Shown here: piece after piece, positions 21,829 through 34,262 of the stretch | How positions within the stretch are numbered: position 1 is the first letter of the stretch | How the letters are laid out: every line of letters begins with the position of its first letter | NCBI GenBank assembly: GCA_910574455.1 | Contig: CAJSYZ010000008.1 | Coordinates: 4,094,707 to 4,158,706 of the forward strand | Direction of reading: 5' to 3' | Origin: Trichaptum fuscoviolaceum | Taxonomy: Eukaryota > Basidiomycota > Agaricomycetes > Hymenochaetales > Trichaptaceae | Length of the DNA stretch: 64,000 nucleotides | Translations under genes and position numbers: made by a program | The notes under the pieces: model-generated | What the model was told of the DNA's origin: nothing | Seen by the model: the letters and a program-made list of their open reading frames with translations, nothing else | The model's database searches: none

Positions 21829-24393
21829 CAGGCACCTCAGCTCATAAGATGCATCGTATTCTGTCATTACAGTGTATCCGATTCATTTCCTTATTTGGAC
21901 TTGTATCCGATTCATCACCATATTTGGAAGAATGTTTTCATAATTATTTCAGTAGTGTAGATAGGTAGATATTTACATGAGCAGTTACAAAGTATATAGT
22001 ACAAATAATTGAGACGTAAGAAGCATAATATAAAGAAGAATTTAAGAGATAAAACCAAAGTTATGATACCATAAAGGAGAGTAATTATTTTACAAGTGAA
22101 ATTAGTATAAGCTTTAGTTAAGTTTTATTGGATACTTACCTTGAATCGGATGCCACTAATGTAGCGGATACTTGAATTACATTGGATACTTGAGTTATAG
22201 CAGATACCACCATTGCATCAGATTCTCGGAGATGACCGAAGATAAAAAAGAGTTAACTGTCAACTCCGAGAGAGTGAAGGCAGAACTTACCTTGCAGACT
22301 GATGTCGTCTGAGAAATATTTAAGCAAACTTTGAAAGCCCTGGTATTCCGGACATTAGTGAATGCATCTGTTGCACTGAAATAAATTCCTTACCAGCAAT
22401 CTAGTCCAAAGCTGAGAGCACATTGAAATGCAAGCACTCAAGAGGCTTAACACGTCTACAAAGCCCTTGGGCTCGCGTAGAAATGGTCAGCATCCGCTAC
22501 TTTCAAGAAAATATAAACATACCTTTTGGCGACAACATCGGGGAACAAGAGAGAAAGGAAAGCGTTGAAAAATGTCTCTGGGGGGCCTTAAGTGTTACTA
22601 AACTCACTATATTTCGGGCAGGCTTCGGCTGTCTCGGCATACCATAAATGGACCTTATGAAGCCTGCCCTCACCCTAAGCACATGACCAACGCGTCCTTG
22701 TTCTGACAGTCACGAGACCGTGTTTCTCCCACGGCTCATGACTGTTGCTGACAGTGCTAGTTGAACTCAGTGAGTTCACCGTCATTAATCTAGTAGCATC
22801 ATGCGCGATTGCGGCTGGAGAGCACCGGGAGCTCGTGTTTACAGAGAAGTGTATCCTTCTCATTTGATAACATCTGACTCACCCTATCTTAGCCCTTTGA
22901 TAGACACTTCACGATCGTGCAAGGCCTTGCTCTCGGACATACGATACTCAAAGACTTTATTCCGGATGCACAAGGCCAAGTTCCTCATGGCAGAGCTCGT
23001 ACGTCCTTCCTTTCTCTAATCAAATTTATTCTTCTACTGACCTTCTACAGTATCACGCCGTGCGCGTCATGCAGTATCATGACATTGTCCACCGCGACAT
23101 CAAGCCCGAGAACATCCTTTTAGACGAATACGGACGATTAGTCGTTGGCGATTTTGGGCTAGGGCACGTATTTTGTCATGTCATGTGCATCGGTCTCGAG
23201 GCGAGGGGGGCTAAGACTTCTGGCATTGTACGCCAGGTGAGTGACATGCATCTGGAACGCCTCGCTGTCGATATGTAGATCGTAGAGATGCACGAGCGCG
23301 ACGACCACCAGACATTCAGCTACTGCGTGCTGGTTTGCGCTCAGGCAGCGCCTGAAAGTCCTTCGTCCACGTGGTCAACCGCCAGACGGAATTGGACCGC
23401 AAGCACGGCGAGGCTGTTGCGCGGCGAAGATCGAGCTGGAATCTCGTACTGCAGAGGTTGAATCGGTCTGCATGTACGTCCTATATTCTTCTCTTTCTTT
23501 TTTCACTGTTCTGATCTCTTTATCACTTTTGCTCGGCACCTTCGTTATGCTGCCCGTCCAGCAACCGCAACACCTACCGTCGACCACACTCATGATGCCG
23601 CCCAACAAGCAGAACATGTTGCTAACCCCCCGCCATCCCAGGGCGAGGGCACCCACATTCGCGGCAGCAGCAGGTGCAGTTGCCGGCAAGTGGAATTGGC
23701 AGCACCAGGCGGGGCAGAGGCAATGGAACATAAGACAAAGTGAAAAGGTACGTTCAACTGCCCTCCTCATAGTGTTTTAGTTGCGTGCGCCGCATGCTCA
23801 TGTTCGCCTCTTTTTAGCATGTGTTTGCGCAGAAACTCTTTGAATGTCCGTGCTGGACGCCAACCGTCTCCTTCTCCCATCTCATTCTCCGAGCAGGCAT
23901 TGAACAATGCACACCTATGCCCATGTCCACTCCTGCTACACTCCCCAAGCTCAGCTCGCCTGCTGGGCTTGCAAATTCCCCCGTGGAACGCCTGGCACCG
24001 CGTGGAACTGCTGCCCCATCCTTTCCCTCAAGTACATTGGCGACCCAGGGTGACTGCAAGATGTCAAGCAAAGCTGAGTTCTCGAATGCTTCCGCGGAGC
24101 GTCACAGGTTGCCTTACGACTCTTCGCGCGCGATGATCTATGCGCCGATGAAGAGTCAGTTGATATCATCCTCAACTACGGCAGTAGAGCAGCCTTGTAA
24201 CTGATAAGTAGATAGTTTACTGTAACTACGTATTAGATCATAAATATATCATTTTGCATGCATCTGTCAATGAGCTGGTTTTTAAATAACTAGTTAATGA
24301 ATGCACATTGAATCAGATACAAGTCCAAATAAGGAAATGAAACGGATACACTGTCATGACAGAATGCGATGCATCTTATGAGCTGTGGAGATC
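21829..24393. mobile_element. hAT-like transposon (2.56 kb) carrying a kinase gene fragment
   Basis: The ends are inverted repeats of about 85 bp: left CAGGCACCTCAGCTCATAAG.., matched at the right by the reverse complement of ..GCATCTTATGAGCTGTGGAG, with shared TCCGATTCATTTCCTTATTT-like inner sequence. The outermost eight or nine bases of the two ends differ. Directly outside are TGAATCCA (21821-21828) and GGAATCCA (24394-24401), a 7/8 match that would be an 8-bp target-site duplication as in hAT elements. The flanking A-unit promoter sequence continues across the insertion when compared with A1. No transposase is seen, so the element would be non-autonomous. Confidence 0.65.
22893..23277 (+). 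pseudogene. Protein kinase fragment inside the transposon
   Basis: The frame ..HKAKFLMAEL (ends 22998) joins in phase across a GTACGT..CTACAG intron (22999-23050) to YHAVRVMQYHDIVHRDIKPEN and then ILLDEYGRLVVGDFGLGHVF. HRDIKPEN is the Ser/Thr kinase catalytic loop and DFG the metal-binding motif. Before it, scrambled N-lobe-like sequence is visible; after DFG the activation segment and APE motif are missing and the frame soon stops. This is therefore a piece of a host kinase gene, with its intron, trapped in the element. It cannot be an active kinase. Confidence 0.75.
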
Positions 24394-26764
24394 GGAATCC
24401 ATCAACACACGCCTGATGGTCGTGGTCAGTATGGCTGTACACCTGCCGGTAAGAAGTTTCCGGATGCTCTTTATTTAACACCCTCGTTTAGCTGTGTTAA
24501 GAAGTTCATCTCATTCTACGCGTTATACCTGCTCTACTCGGGTTGATGCACAGGATGAAGAATGCGGATATCGCCTGGATCAAAGAAGATAACAAGAAGT
24601 TAAAGGGCAAGGAATGAGATGGGCTGTGTACTTGCGTGATAGAAGATAGCTCATTGTTCCAGTGCCATCCACGCCTCGGAGTCTAGTTTGACATAGCCAA
24701 AGTTCAGAAGCGCTCAGGTCCGTGAGGCCGAGTCCAGGCTCAGGGGAAGATATACGGGCGCCCGTAAGTTGCGAATTATGCTATCCGGGATGGAAGTTAA
24801 TGACACTGTGTACTAATTTGCTTCCTTTAGACAGAAACCGGGCCAGCAGGAGCCCGAATGCTCTCAGGTGCTCCGTGAAAAAGATAGTTACTCATCAGGT
24901 CGAGCACCGCATACACGTAAGAGATATGTTAGCGGAGTACAACGCTAAAATTGAAAGAGGACATAGGCATCACTTAATGCTTTGATGCGCTGTTGCCTGT
25001 TGGCCTCCAAACAAAAGCGCCCAGCATCGTCCTCCGTTCCACAAAATACCGTGACCCGTATAAAGGATTTCATAGGTAAGACGCCGGGTACATATCCTCC
25101 AATACCAACGAAGTGGAGATTGCGGAAGGCGGTGCAATCTCTCTGAACACGGGCTTCCCATCTTCGGCTTCGCATTGCCCTGATAATATGGAAGTTCCTT
25201 GGATCACTAAATTGGCGCCCAATCTCTTTTCGTCGCATCCATATGCTTGAAGTACGTCTGCCCTTAAAGACCAGAGGCCATGTGCGAGCTCGACGGACCT
25301 CCTATCGGTGCTGACGGGAGTGGTGGCGTCTTTGGAAGCTTGGAGAGAGCGATCACTTGAGTGCAAGGAGCGTAGTATAGACAAGTGAACGCACTTACAG
25401 CTAGTTCGAGTTCCCTTCGTATATCCATCATCGTATTTTCATATTCAGACGCATTGGGGTTGATATACTTCCCGTTCTCAAGAGAAACCAGTTGCGAAGA
25501 CACACCGTATGCATTGAAATGAAGGTAAGGCTCGGCCTGATCAGCTCATTGCAGAGTGAGAGGTGATTCTCCGACTACTGGAATGTGAATATCTGTGAGG
25601 ATGAGCAAGGGACAAGGTGATACCGAGTGCGCACCTTTTAAGAGAGTTACTGCGAGCCAACCAAAAGTCCATCGGACATGCGAGCTATGTTGTCGCGGCT
25701 GCGCTACATATCGAGCAAGCAATGTGGGAGTTATAGTCTGTCGCTATATGTTTTAACAGAACTTACGAAGTCTCATCATTATCTGATCTCCTCCACTGTC
25801 CGAGTAGATCATGAAGCAAGCATTGCCGATCAAGACTCCAAGGAGACCTAAAGAATCACAGGAAACTTGGTGCAAAATCATTTGTCAATATTCTCTAGAT
25901 TAATATCGACTTTGTACCAAGATCTTCACGCATATGATTGTACTGTGACTACTGGGCTTGCATAGCTCGGTTCAGGAGTGTCGTAGACGTCCCCGTCTAT
26001 AGGGAGAGTAAGCAGGGCGTGAGAGGGCCCTCACCAAGTCAACGAGCATTTCAAGTTGTATTGGTGTTTGGAAAAGCGGCGTTTCGTCGAGTTTTCTGAT
26101 CAGAGCTGACAAGTGGAGCCAGTGATGATGATTTTGAGCAGGACTTAGAGAAATGCCTGAACGAGTTCCAAGGATAGCAAGATGATTCACAGTCGAAGTT
26201 GACGTCGTTGTCCAGCGAGCTTCAAGTCTACCAGGTGAAGTAGAGAGTTCATGCAACATCTACTGAATTTGATCTTTCTGACGTAAATAAACGTATTTCA
26301 GAGCGTTGTTGTTGGGTGATCTGGTGGCAAGATTGAGAAGAAAGGGGAAGAAAACAAAGTTTGAAAGAGCCTCGGCCATCGACCACGTGCAAATAAGGAC
26401 AAATACGCGTGGGAAACTCCATTTTGACCTCTGGCTTTCGATCCCCTGCCCATTTTTGCAATCTGCCACCACCCGGTGTTGCGTAGTGCTGCTGGATGAC
26501 AACTAAGCATACTTCACAAAAGTAGTCGCCTCTTGGCGATCTCTTTGATACATTGGTGCTTATCGGGCTGTCGATTGGCATGCCAATCCTTTCTATTTTG
26601 TAGCTAGCAATTCTGGCATTTTGATTTTCATTGTCTATATCCACATATATCGATGATTTACAGTACGTCACAAATTTCGGTATTTACAAGAAGTCTGACA
26701 GACATGAAACATAGAAATCTCGCAAGTGGGTATGCGTGGTATCGCAAACCTCCTTTGCATGGAC
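24394..26764. other. Rest of A3 upstream region, family C relic and A4 3' flank
   Basis: From 24394 the A-unit upstream module resumes (GATGCACAGGATGAAG near 24547, GATGGGCTGTGTACTTGC near 24617). 25070-25560 holds a broken family C gene on the minus strand. From about 26230 the A4 3'-flank module follows. No intact gene. Confidence 0.6.
25070..25560 (-). pseudogene. Family C relic, copy 1
   Basis: The minus strand encodes NELIRPSLT, a frame break, then SSQLVSLENGKYINPNASEY..ELELA, a GTAAGT donor, and a second exon (about 25070-25320) reading DRSLQASKDATT..HGLWSLRADVLQAYGCDEKRL..MYPASYL. The first part matches the relic at 31160-31429 in sequence and in donor position. The family is not recognised. 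The frame break near 25520 suggests a dead copy. Confidence 0.5.
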
Positions 26765-29129
26765 CTAGTCTAGCGAGCAAATTGATATCACGTCTCCTCT
26801 CGCTTGAACCTCAATATTCTTCCCTTCGCAGACATTACGAACCTCCTCGACCGAACTAGCTTCAAATGCCTTGAGAAGTGATATAGTCGAGGAAGAGGTA
26901 CCGGCCTCCGGATCATCAATCTCTTGCCTTCCTTCAAAAGTCGCTTTCCTTGACTGTTCTGCGGTAGAAGGCTCAGTAATACAAGGGCGTTCTGAGACCG
27001 ATGTATTACCCGGAATTGGAGACAGTGGGGCGAACGTCAGGTACTGGGTCTCGCCCGTCGCAGTCTTGTACGCAACTTGCACCTCCCTCGGTAAGCTACC
27101 TTGCGCTTCCTCCATTGATATCTTCAACATCCCTCCCGGTCCCGCACCCACATCAGTTGTAGGGTTTGAAGCCGATTGGATCTGCATGTCCCAAGAAGAT
27201 CCTACTCGACTCCGCTTCTCGGACTTGAAGAGACGTTTCATGCACGATCCAAGATCCCAGTCCCAGTCCATGTTCGAACGAAGGTACCGTCCCCATTTGT
27301 GTCGCGAGAGGCGATGTAGCTCGTAGTATCCCCAATTTCTCTGATCAAAGACATGTCGCCACTTTTCCTCATCCCCCGGATCACATTGCAGCCCAATTCT
27401 TCGAGCAACTCTGAATTCTTCTGTCAAATCATTCTCCGGAACTAGCACTCTGCGAGCTCGTGCGAGTGTGCTCTCCCAGTGCTTCCACCATACCTCTCCA
27501 AAGTCGCGAAGGAAATTCCAATAAGGATCCGCATCTAACTCGGCTTGCGAGGTAAAGCTGGTGTTCTGTGATGCACATTCCCAAACCTCTCTTTGGAGCT
27601 CATCGAACGATCTTAGAAGTCGCCGAGTCCTTAGCTTTGCTGCTTCGATGAGGCTTTGAATCGGGGCAGCCTCCTCGGTCCATTCTGTTGCATCTCGATA
27701 CCTCCTGGGAAGTGCGGCCTTGTCAGAAACTCCTAAATCACGGTAAGCTATGTATGATTCCGGTAGCAACATATGTTCGGTTCCGTCGTCCCTATAATTA
27801 TAAGAGGAATCAACTTCACTGACTTAGCAAAGGAGCCCACAGCAGTATTTCATGAGTACGTACACAAGAGCCAGACTGCGTAATGCAATGTTAATCTTCA
27901 GTAGATCCATATCATATCTTCCCCTAAAACCGGTAGATTGATCCAAGTAATGATGTACAATTGCATCCATCCAACAAGCTAATGTTTCTACGACCATATA
28001 GATGTGTCTGTTTGCTGTACTCCTTGCGAAATCGGCCAGCTCGTGAATCGATTGAAGAACGAATATGACAGTGAAATAGACGGTCTCCGCAATGTGCATA
28101 TATGCATCGCCTCGTGCGTTCCAATATATGTAGGTAGACTCGGCTTCTGAACAAATAGCGGACGCTTCACCTATAATGTACTCAGGAGCATCAAAGCCGT
28201 AGAGTCTGCAGATGAGATTAACTTGTTTTGTTCTAGATTGATAGAAAGTCAAGGGCACACCTGTATGCCATCAACACCTGTTTAAGTCGTTGCCGTAGAT
28301 TTTGAGCAGTTTCGGGCGAAGGCCGTACTTGCCAGACGCCTTTCTCTGAGACTAGATCGGAGGATTTCTCATCGAGACGTCGTTTTCCTACTACGATAAC
28401 AGTTTCCCTCGCAAGCTTTACCAGCAAAAGAAACCACTTCCTGTCTGGGTGTGAGCAAGGAAGAGATACAGCGAGCGTTTCCAGTTGGAATATGGGATCG
28501 ATGCGAGAAACCTTGGAGTAGATCCGGCCACAGCCTGAGTATGGAGTCATGGACACACGAATGAGCGCGGCAAGAGCACATGCTGATCTGTCGATTGAGT
28601 TTGACCTGAAAAAGGTTGAGTGTATTCCTTCCTTCCGCGGAGAAGTTTCAGATGCGTACTGTGTCTGCTTCGCGAGACCATTTATCCCAGCAACAACCAC
28701 CGATTCATTCGGAATATCGGAAAAAATATCCGGAGCGACGTCATGTAAAGTCGCTGAACTCGAATAATAGGAAAAGAAGAGTCGGCCGCCTGCCTCGATA
28801 TACTGCGCGATGCGGGCGGGGTGGAGGGACCCGATCGTGAAGCGCATAGCCAGCCTCTCGATCCGCCTTCCCATTGGCTGGAATATGTACGTGTCGAGGT
28901 AACGACCAGTCCCTGGCTGGTTGTCGACGGTTGCAGTCGTCGATGTTGAGATGATGGAGATTCCGTCATCGTCGTCGTCGTCGCAGGCCAGTTTCGAATG
29001 TACTTGTGCAAGCGCTGGAAGCCGGCGTTCAAAACCCATGTATAGTAGGTAATCCGAGTTATTCCTCTCTTGCCACCCTTCTCCAAGAATCACTCTGGCT
29101 AGAATGGCTTTCGGTTTGATTTTCGGCAT
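26765..29129 (-). CDS. A4: tandem-array protein of unknown function (727 aa)
   Basis: Family A, function unknown. Exons 28660-29129, 28261-28605, 27864-28205 and 26765-27791 join in phase (728 codons with stop). The start chosen is MPKIKPKAILARVILGE at 29129, matching the other members; the longer open frame to 29447 lies upstream of a TATA box. It keeps the family landmarks: YQPMGRRIERLA-type motif (here FQPMG), FTIGSLHPARIAQYIE, the hydrophobic exon 3 helix region, NMDWDWDLGSCMKRLF and the ISICSLD end. Exon 2 has a 3-residue insertion (PYSGCG region). Introns 1 and 3 are nearly identical to those of A1, so A1 and A4 are the closest pair although they lie at opposite ends of the array. Confidence 0.8.
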
Positions 29130-29206
29130 GGAAACTGGGGATGACAACACTGGGAGAACTGGGGGGATACGTTTGGGTGCATGAGATTCAACGACGACTC
29201 GTCTCT

Positions 29207-29216
29207 CATATATATA
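29207..29216 (-). promoter_or_regulatory. TATA box of A4
   Basis: TATATATATG on the minus strand lies about 80 nt upstream of the A4 ATG, at the same place as in A1 and A3. Confidence 0.55.
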
Positions 29217-31159
29217 GTACCATGCGTAGCACGTCAACTTGAACGTGGCTGCAATGCGGTGGATACGACTCAATCGTAGGCATATTAAAGACCGTAGCGC
29301 CCAATAGTACCCACGGTCGGCTGTGCTATAAAGTTCATCTTTCCGCGTGTACATCTTACTCCTTACTCTGGTCGATGCACAGGATGTCGAACACAGGAAA
29401 TGCACTGCCCACCTCAAAGGAGATATTAGCACTTTGACAGAGAACAAACTGGTATGCTGGAATATTGATCAGCACTTTCCCGCTTACTGGGGTGCCATGT
29501 TCCGTGGCCTAACCTAAATAGGCTCATCAATCATGGCCAGGTGTTTTGGACACTGTTATATGGAAGAAGAGAGATGAATGATATAGATGAACGATTAGTT
29601 GAACAAAGCAAATGAACTTACAATATGAAAAGTAGCGTCAAAATGCTGTCGGGTGAACCGCAGAAATTGATCAGTCTGCAATAGCTCATTGACTATGGAA
29701 GGACACGCATCCTTTCACAGGTTCTTTGACCGAATAAAGAAGATGGTAAGAGGTCATGCGAAATCCTGCCCGGGTTAATATCGAGAAGGTTTGCTACGCC
29801 ATGGGTAATGGCGTTCGCAAAATGCCCGTCTTGACGCAAGGGAAAAGATATCTGGTTTTGAGACCAGAACACCCGGTGTGCTATGGCGTGGCTCGTCAAG
29901 ATCATTGTAGGTGGACATCAGACCTTTGGTTGCCGTCAGACGTTATGTAAGATAGAGTCCCGGTTCTGGTGCAGATGTGTTTAAGACCGAGGATGATGTG
30001 ACGAGATAGAAGCCAAACTTGAGTTCTTCATCATACCTAATCTTGGACTTGAGTATTTGACAGGCTATAGCTAGTCGTGTCGGTCCATATTGTAGATGAG
30101 AAGGGGTTGGCGGATTCACGGTAAGCGTAGCGGGGAGTGAAACTTACCACAGAGCTCCAATCGTTGAAGAAGCGAGGACTAAACGATCCCGAGCAGTCCC
30201 GTGAAGACCAGTCCCTGTCATGTTCCTCATTTACTCTGCTGGCTGCTGTGTTCAAGAGCATTACTTGTAGTGCTTGAACGACTCGGAGCACGACGTTTCA
30301 GGGATTTATACGATGATTTTTGCACAAGCATCTATCTCAAGCTTGTTAGTAGTATACTAGCACTAATAGTACTGTATGAAGTCACACCTCTATGACCCAA
30401 TTAACGAGTCCGAGTCACCATAGCCTTAATTGTGAGTGTTTCGGTCAGGGGAGGGTGAGACGAAAGTGAGGTCACTTTCCATTTAGTCGCTAGCACCGAT
30501 GTCTGTAGTTGAATCATAGGAGTCATACATGAAGAATTAATAACTTTGCCCGGTTACTGGTGAATGAGATATGGTAGCAAAAATGAGAAGAGAGAAAAAC
30601 AAGTATCGACCCCGTAGGCAAATAGGGACAAATAAGCGTGCGAAATCTCGAACTTGAAGTCCCCGGTGATGTCCCGAGTGCATTCAATTGGTCATTCATT
30701 GACTGTCGGATGAATGACAGAATGATGTGCTTCTCAATGCTAATCTCTTATGTATCAATGCTTGCGGAGGTGATTCGGAGTACACAAATAGATGTGGGGA
30801 AATCACAGAACATTTTAGGCCTTTTAATGCTTTGCCAATGGCAAACTATCGGACTCCGACTTGAAACTAGAGAGCCTCGAATTCCTGAAGATATCCATAT
30901 ATATATGATAGACCCCAGAGTAAGACACCGGGCTTATATCCTCCAGTACGCTAGTACTGGATGTCGACGGAGGTAAGGCTTCTCTTCTCCTGGCTTTTGG
31001 GTTATTCTGACTCGGATAATATTCAAGTTGTACTAGTAGTTCCTCTGTGTCTTCAAGGGCCCCGTAAGCGCATTAGTGTGACCAATGAGGACGAGATTGT
31101 ATACGACCTCGATGGATCTCTGGCCGACGGAGACAAGGAATAATCACATTCTTTGAAGC

Positions 31160-31429
31160 TTAGAAAGAGCGAGCTCCTCGTTGATTAGCTACCGCTTGCA
31201 GTTCTGGTGTGCCATGAGTGCAAGCAGCATAGTATAGACAAGTGATAACACTTACAGCTTGCTCGAAATATCCGTGGAGATCCTTTATTATATTATCATA
31301 TGTAGACGTCTCAGGGCATATGTCTCTCCCGTTCTCGAGGGAGATCAGCTGCAGGAGCACATCATATGCCTCAAAAGGGTTGAGAGTGAGGCTCGGCCTG
31401 ATAAACTCATCACACAACGAGAAGTACAT
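31160..31429 (-). pseudogene. Family C relic, copy 2
   Basis: An 89-aa frame reads SLCDEFIRPSLTLNPFEAYD, then LISLENGRDICPETSTYDNI..YFEQA followed by a GTAAGTG donor. It matches the first exon of the relic at 25070-25560, and noncoding or second-exon similarity continues into about 30880-30980. Here the 5' part is still open, unlike copy 1, but no full gene can be built. Function not recognised. Confidence 0.45.
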
Positions 31430-32112
31430 AGTTCTCCATGATAGCTCCTATTCTAAGAGAGCGTCAATAGTAGTTCTGATGCACTGACTCGGAACTGAGA
31501 TTCTGAGTGAAAAACATCAGTAACCCATCTCAAAAAGCCCCACAGACCCGTGAATTACGCTATAACAACACGGAATTTCAGGGAAACTAATCTAAACTGT
31601 TTGTGAACGAAAGGAAGAGGCATAAGGGCAGCTTTGCAGATCAGAATTTTCAAGCAAGTCGGCTTAATGCCATGCAGTATAATAGGATAGATTTTTAAGG
31701 GCCGTCAAATACATAGTCAGTGGGATGTAGATGGAAGAGAAGAAGCCCGAGAATTGCTTATAAAAAGCTATTAGTACCAGCTGAGTCATATCACCTTACT
31801 CACCCTTTTTGTACATTGCACGTTCATATAACATTCAACCTCCGAGTAATTGTGTCAATAAATAAAACCAATAAAAGATCTCATTAGCGTCCAATGAAAT
31901 ATTATTTCATGATATACATAATAGCTGTGACATGTAAACTATATGATGTCCTCATGCTAGTATAATAAGACAGCGGCAGAGATGATAGAGCCAATTTCAG
32001 AAACGGAAAGATACAGAGAAAGAGATAAGGATATAAGGTATTGCAACGAGGAAGAGAGACGGTAACACATTTGTATGCGGTGTAAAGGAGGAGTGGAAAC
32101 ATGTTACATCAC

Positions 32113-34262
32113 TTATTTATCAGTGGCAGAATAGAAAATATTGTCTTGAACATATCCAAGCGGATCATCGTTCGAATAGAGCTCTTCTAAGAGTGAGCGG
32201 CCATTCATTGTGTAAACAATGGCGTTAGCTGGAGCGACCAAAAAATGGTTCGATGACTCTGGTTCTGCCGATGTCCCGTCTTGGAAACTTGCAGATGATG
32301 CAGAAGAAACGTCTACTGGAGGAGGTAAAATAGGCTCTGACGCCGACAAACTGCCTTCTGTCGTCGACAAGGTGGCCAGTGTCGAATCGGATGGAGTGGT
32401 GCGCTCTTCAACACCAGTCACGGGAGAAAACACGTTGTTCCCCATATTGTCCGTGAGTTGTCTTCCAGGCAATTTATTACAGAAATCGATCAGTTGCTCA
32501 GCCAATAACTCCTCTGAGATTCCGTCAAGCATTGCTGGCGCAGGCTGCTGCGGAGCTTCAGAGGGTGTCACGACAAGAGCGGTATGACCAGATGGGATAA
32601 TTGGCACACTCTGACGTAGATGTTCAGTATGAGCTCCCGATGTGCGCCCGTCGTTGAAGGATTCACGCTGCATATTAGGCACAGTAGTAGACATGTTAGA
32701 CATGTCAGGTGTCGACGAAGGCCCCTCCTGCTGTCCAAGGAAATCGAGATCGGATGCGATAATCGGGCCGGGAACACTCTTCACGAGTGCAGGTTGAACT
32801 ACGTCGGCGATCATCGCGGATGGGACAGCAGCCTGAGGATGCGCTACTGGGACCTGAGCAACTGGCACGGGCGGGGCAGGGCGTGGGCCGTGCCACTCGG
32901 GATACGGCCTCGATCGCTTGGCCGCAGGCTCGCCTGCATCATGCTCAATGTCGCTCGTCAAGTCTATGATGTCTGCTTTGCGCTTTCCCTTCCCCTTCCC
33001 CTTGGTTGCACGGCTCCGAGGGGCGCGGGTCTTCAACACAGGCAGAGGCTGCTGAGCTTGGTGTTGAGTTGGCTGTCGGCTTGAACCTTGTAGCAACTCA
33101 GGCTGCGGGGTCGGAGCCGGTGGAGCCCAAGTAAAATGCTCGGGAGCGATTGGATATTTCGCATCTGACGGGGGGACGATGAACCGAGGCCGAGGCGCAG
33201 ACTTGAGTGTTTGAGTGTTAGTCCTTGCGATTGCCGGGGCGTAGATTCGTTGCGGAGGTGCAGGTTGCTGCATCTGAACCTGGGTGGGCACGCTTGTCTG
33301 CTGTGTCGCCATTTTCACCTGCTGCTGAACTTGCTGCGCGCCATTATATCCAGGCACGTTGTTTCGGATGACAGCGGCCTTCGCCTGGTCTATGCCATCC
33401 AAAGCGCCTTTCAGAAAGGCTAGGGTATCTCGTTCCAGTTCTCTATCTCGGCTGCCCTCCTCCTGGACGTGCTTCTTCAACCTCTGTACCAATGTCCTTA
33501 ACCATGTCTTACTTGGATATGGAGGTGGCTGCGATTTCACAGCTTCACTTGCCTGCCAGTGAGCTTGCGCGGTACCCGGGGCGACATTCTGGTCCTGGAC
33601 CCGTGATGGATGTTGTAAACCGCCAGGCCCGACGTGTTGAGGTGGAGGCATGTGACTCGCTTGTGGCATGTTCACCGATTGAGCCGGATGTCCAGCGTGC
33701 GCATCGACGTACTGATTCACGACAGAGGAGGGCATCATCACCGCTGGCCCATGATGAGCAGCCGCCTGGTACACCTGAGGCGCAGGCATCGATCTAGCCG
33801 GGTTTTGCATATACGGAGTTGGCATAGCGTTATGCTGCATCGTCGGGGGGTAAGGGAGTTGTGTTGTTCGATGTTGCTGCTGCATAGTGGGTTGTCCCAT
33901 GCCTGAAACTTCAACATATCCCGTGCTCTGAGGCGCTCGGGAAAGAGACTGAGGGAGACGACCTGGCAGATGATGCAGATACGCAGGGGATTGATTGAGG
34001 GGACCTGCGGTTCCCTGACTATGCGCGGGAGAAGGAGGTACCAAAGTAAGCGTTTCGCCTTGATAGCCTGCCTTACATGCAGCGGCGACCGCCTGTTTAC
34101 GCTCCTCCAGATTCTGTGTGAGATCGATCCCGAGTGGCTGTTGACATTACTCAGTAAAGGGGAAGTCGGACGGCTCGACGCACAAAGACTTACATTCGGA
34201 TTCTGTTGCGAAAACTGCGGATTGTCGTGAGCAGTCTCGTTGGCGTTGTTAGTCTGTTCCAT
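32113..34262 (-). CDS. Gln/Pro-rich probable nuclear protein, copy 2 (697 aa)
   Basis: Paralogue of 4362-6520, with the same two-exon structure: 34194-34262 (23 aa, MEQTNNANET..) and 32113-34137. After the intron the protein reads PLGIDLTQNLEERKQAVAAA, then Gln/Pro-rich sequence. A charged helical stretch lies near 240-280, KGKGKGKRK near 402-410 with the SUMO-interaction-like IIDLTSD next to it, and the C-terminus is LLEELYSNDDPLGYVQD. The C-terminal third is almost identical to copy 1, while the N-terminal half has accumulated substitutions and small indels. Both copies are open, which argues that both are under selection or recently converted. Function unknown; nuclear role inferred. Confidence 0.85.

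Larger units (their letters stand above)
29130..31721. other. A4 upstream region and relics up to block copy 2
   Basis: It contains A-unit upstream modules (GATGCACAGGATGTC near 29375; GCTAGTCGTGTCGG near 30072), a short 3'-flank relic near 30615-30650 (GGGACAAATAAGCGTGCGAAA) with no gene attached, and the family C relic copy 2. No intact gene was found. Confidence 0.55.

Noticed and set aside
29130..29447. Longer N-terminus for A4 starting at 29447
   Set aside because: It would start upstream of the TATA box, and the extension is absent in A1-A3; MPKIKPK at 29129 matches the family start.
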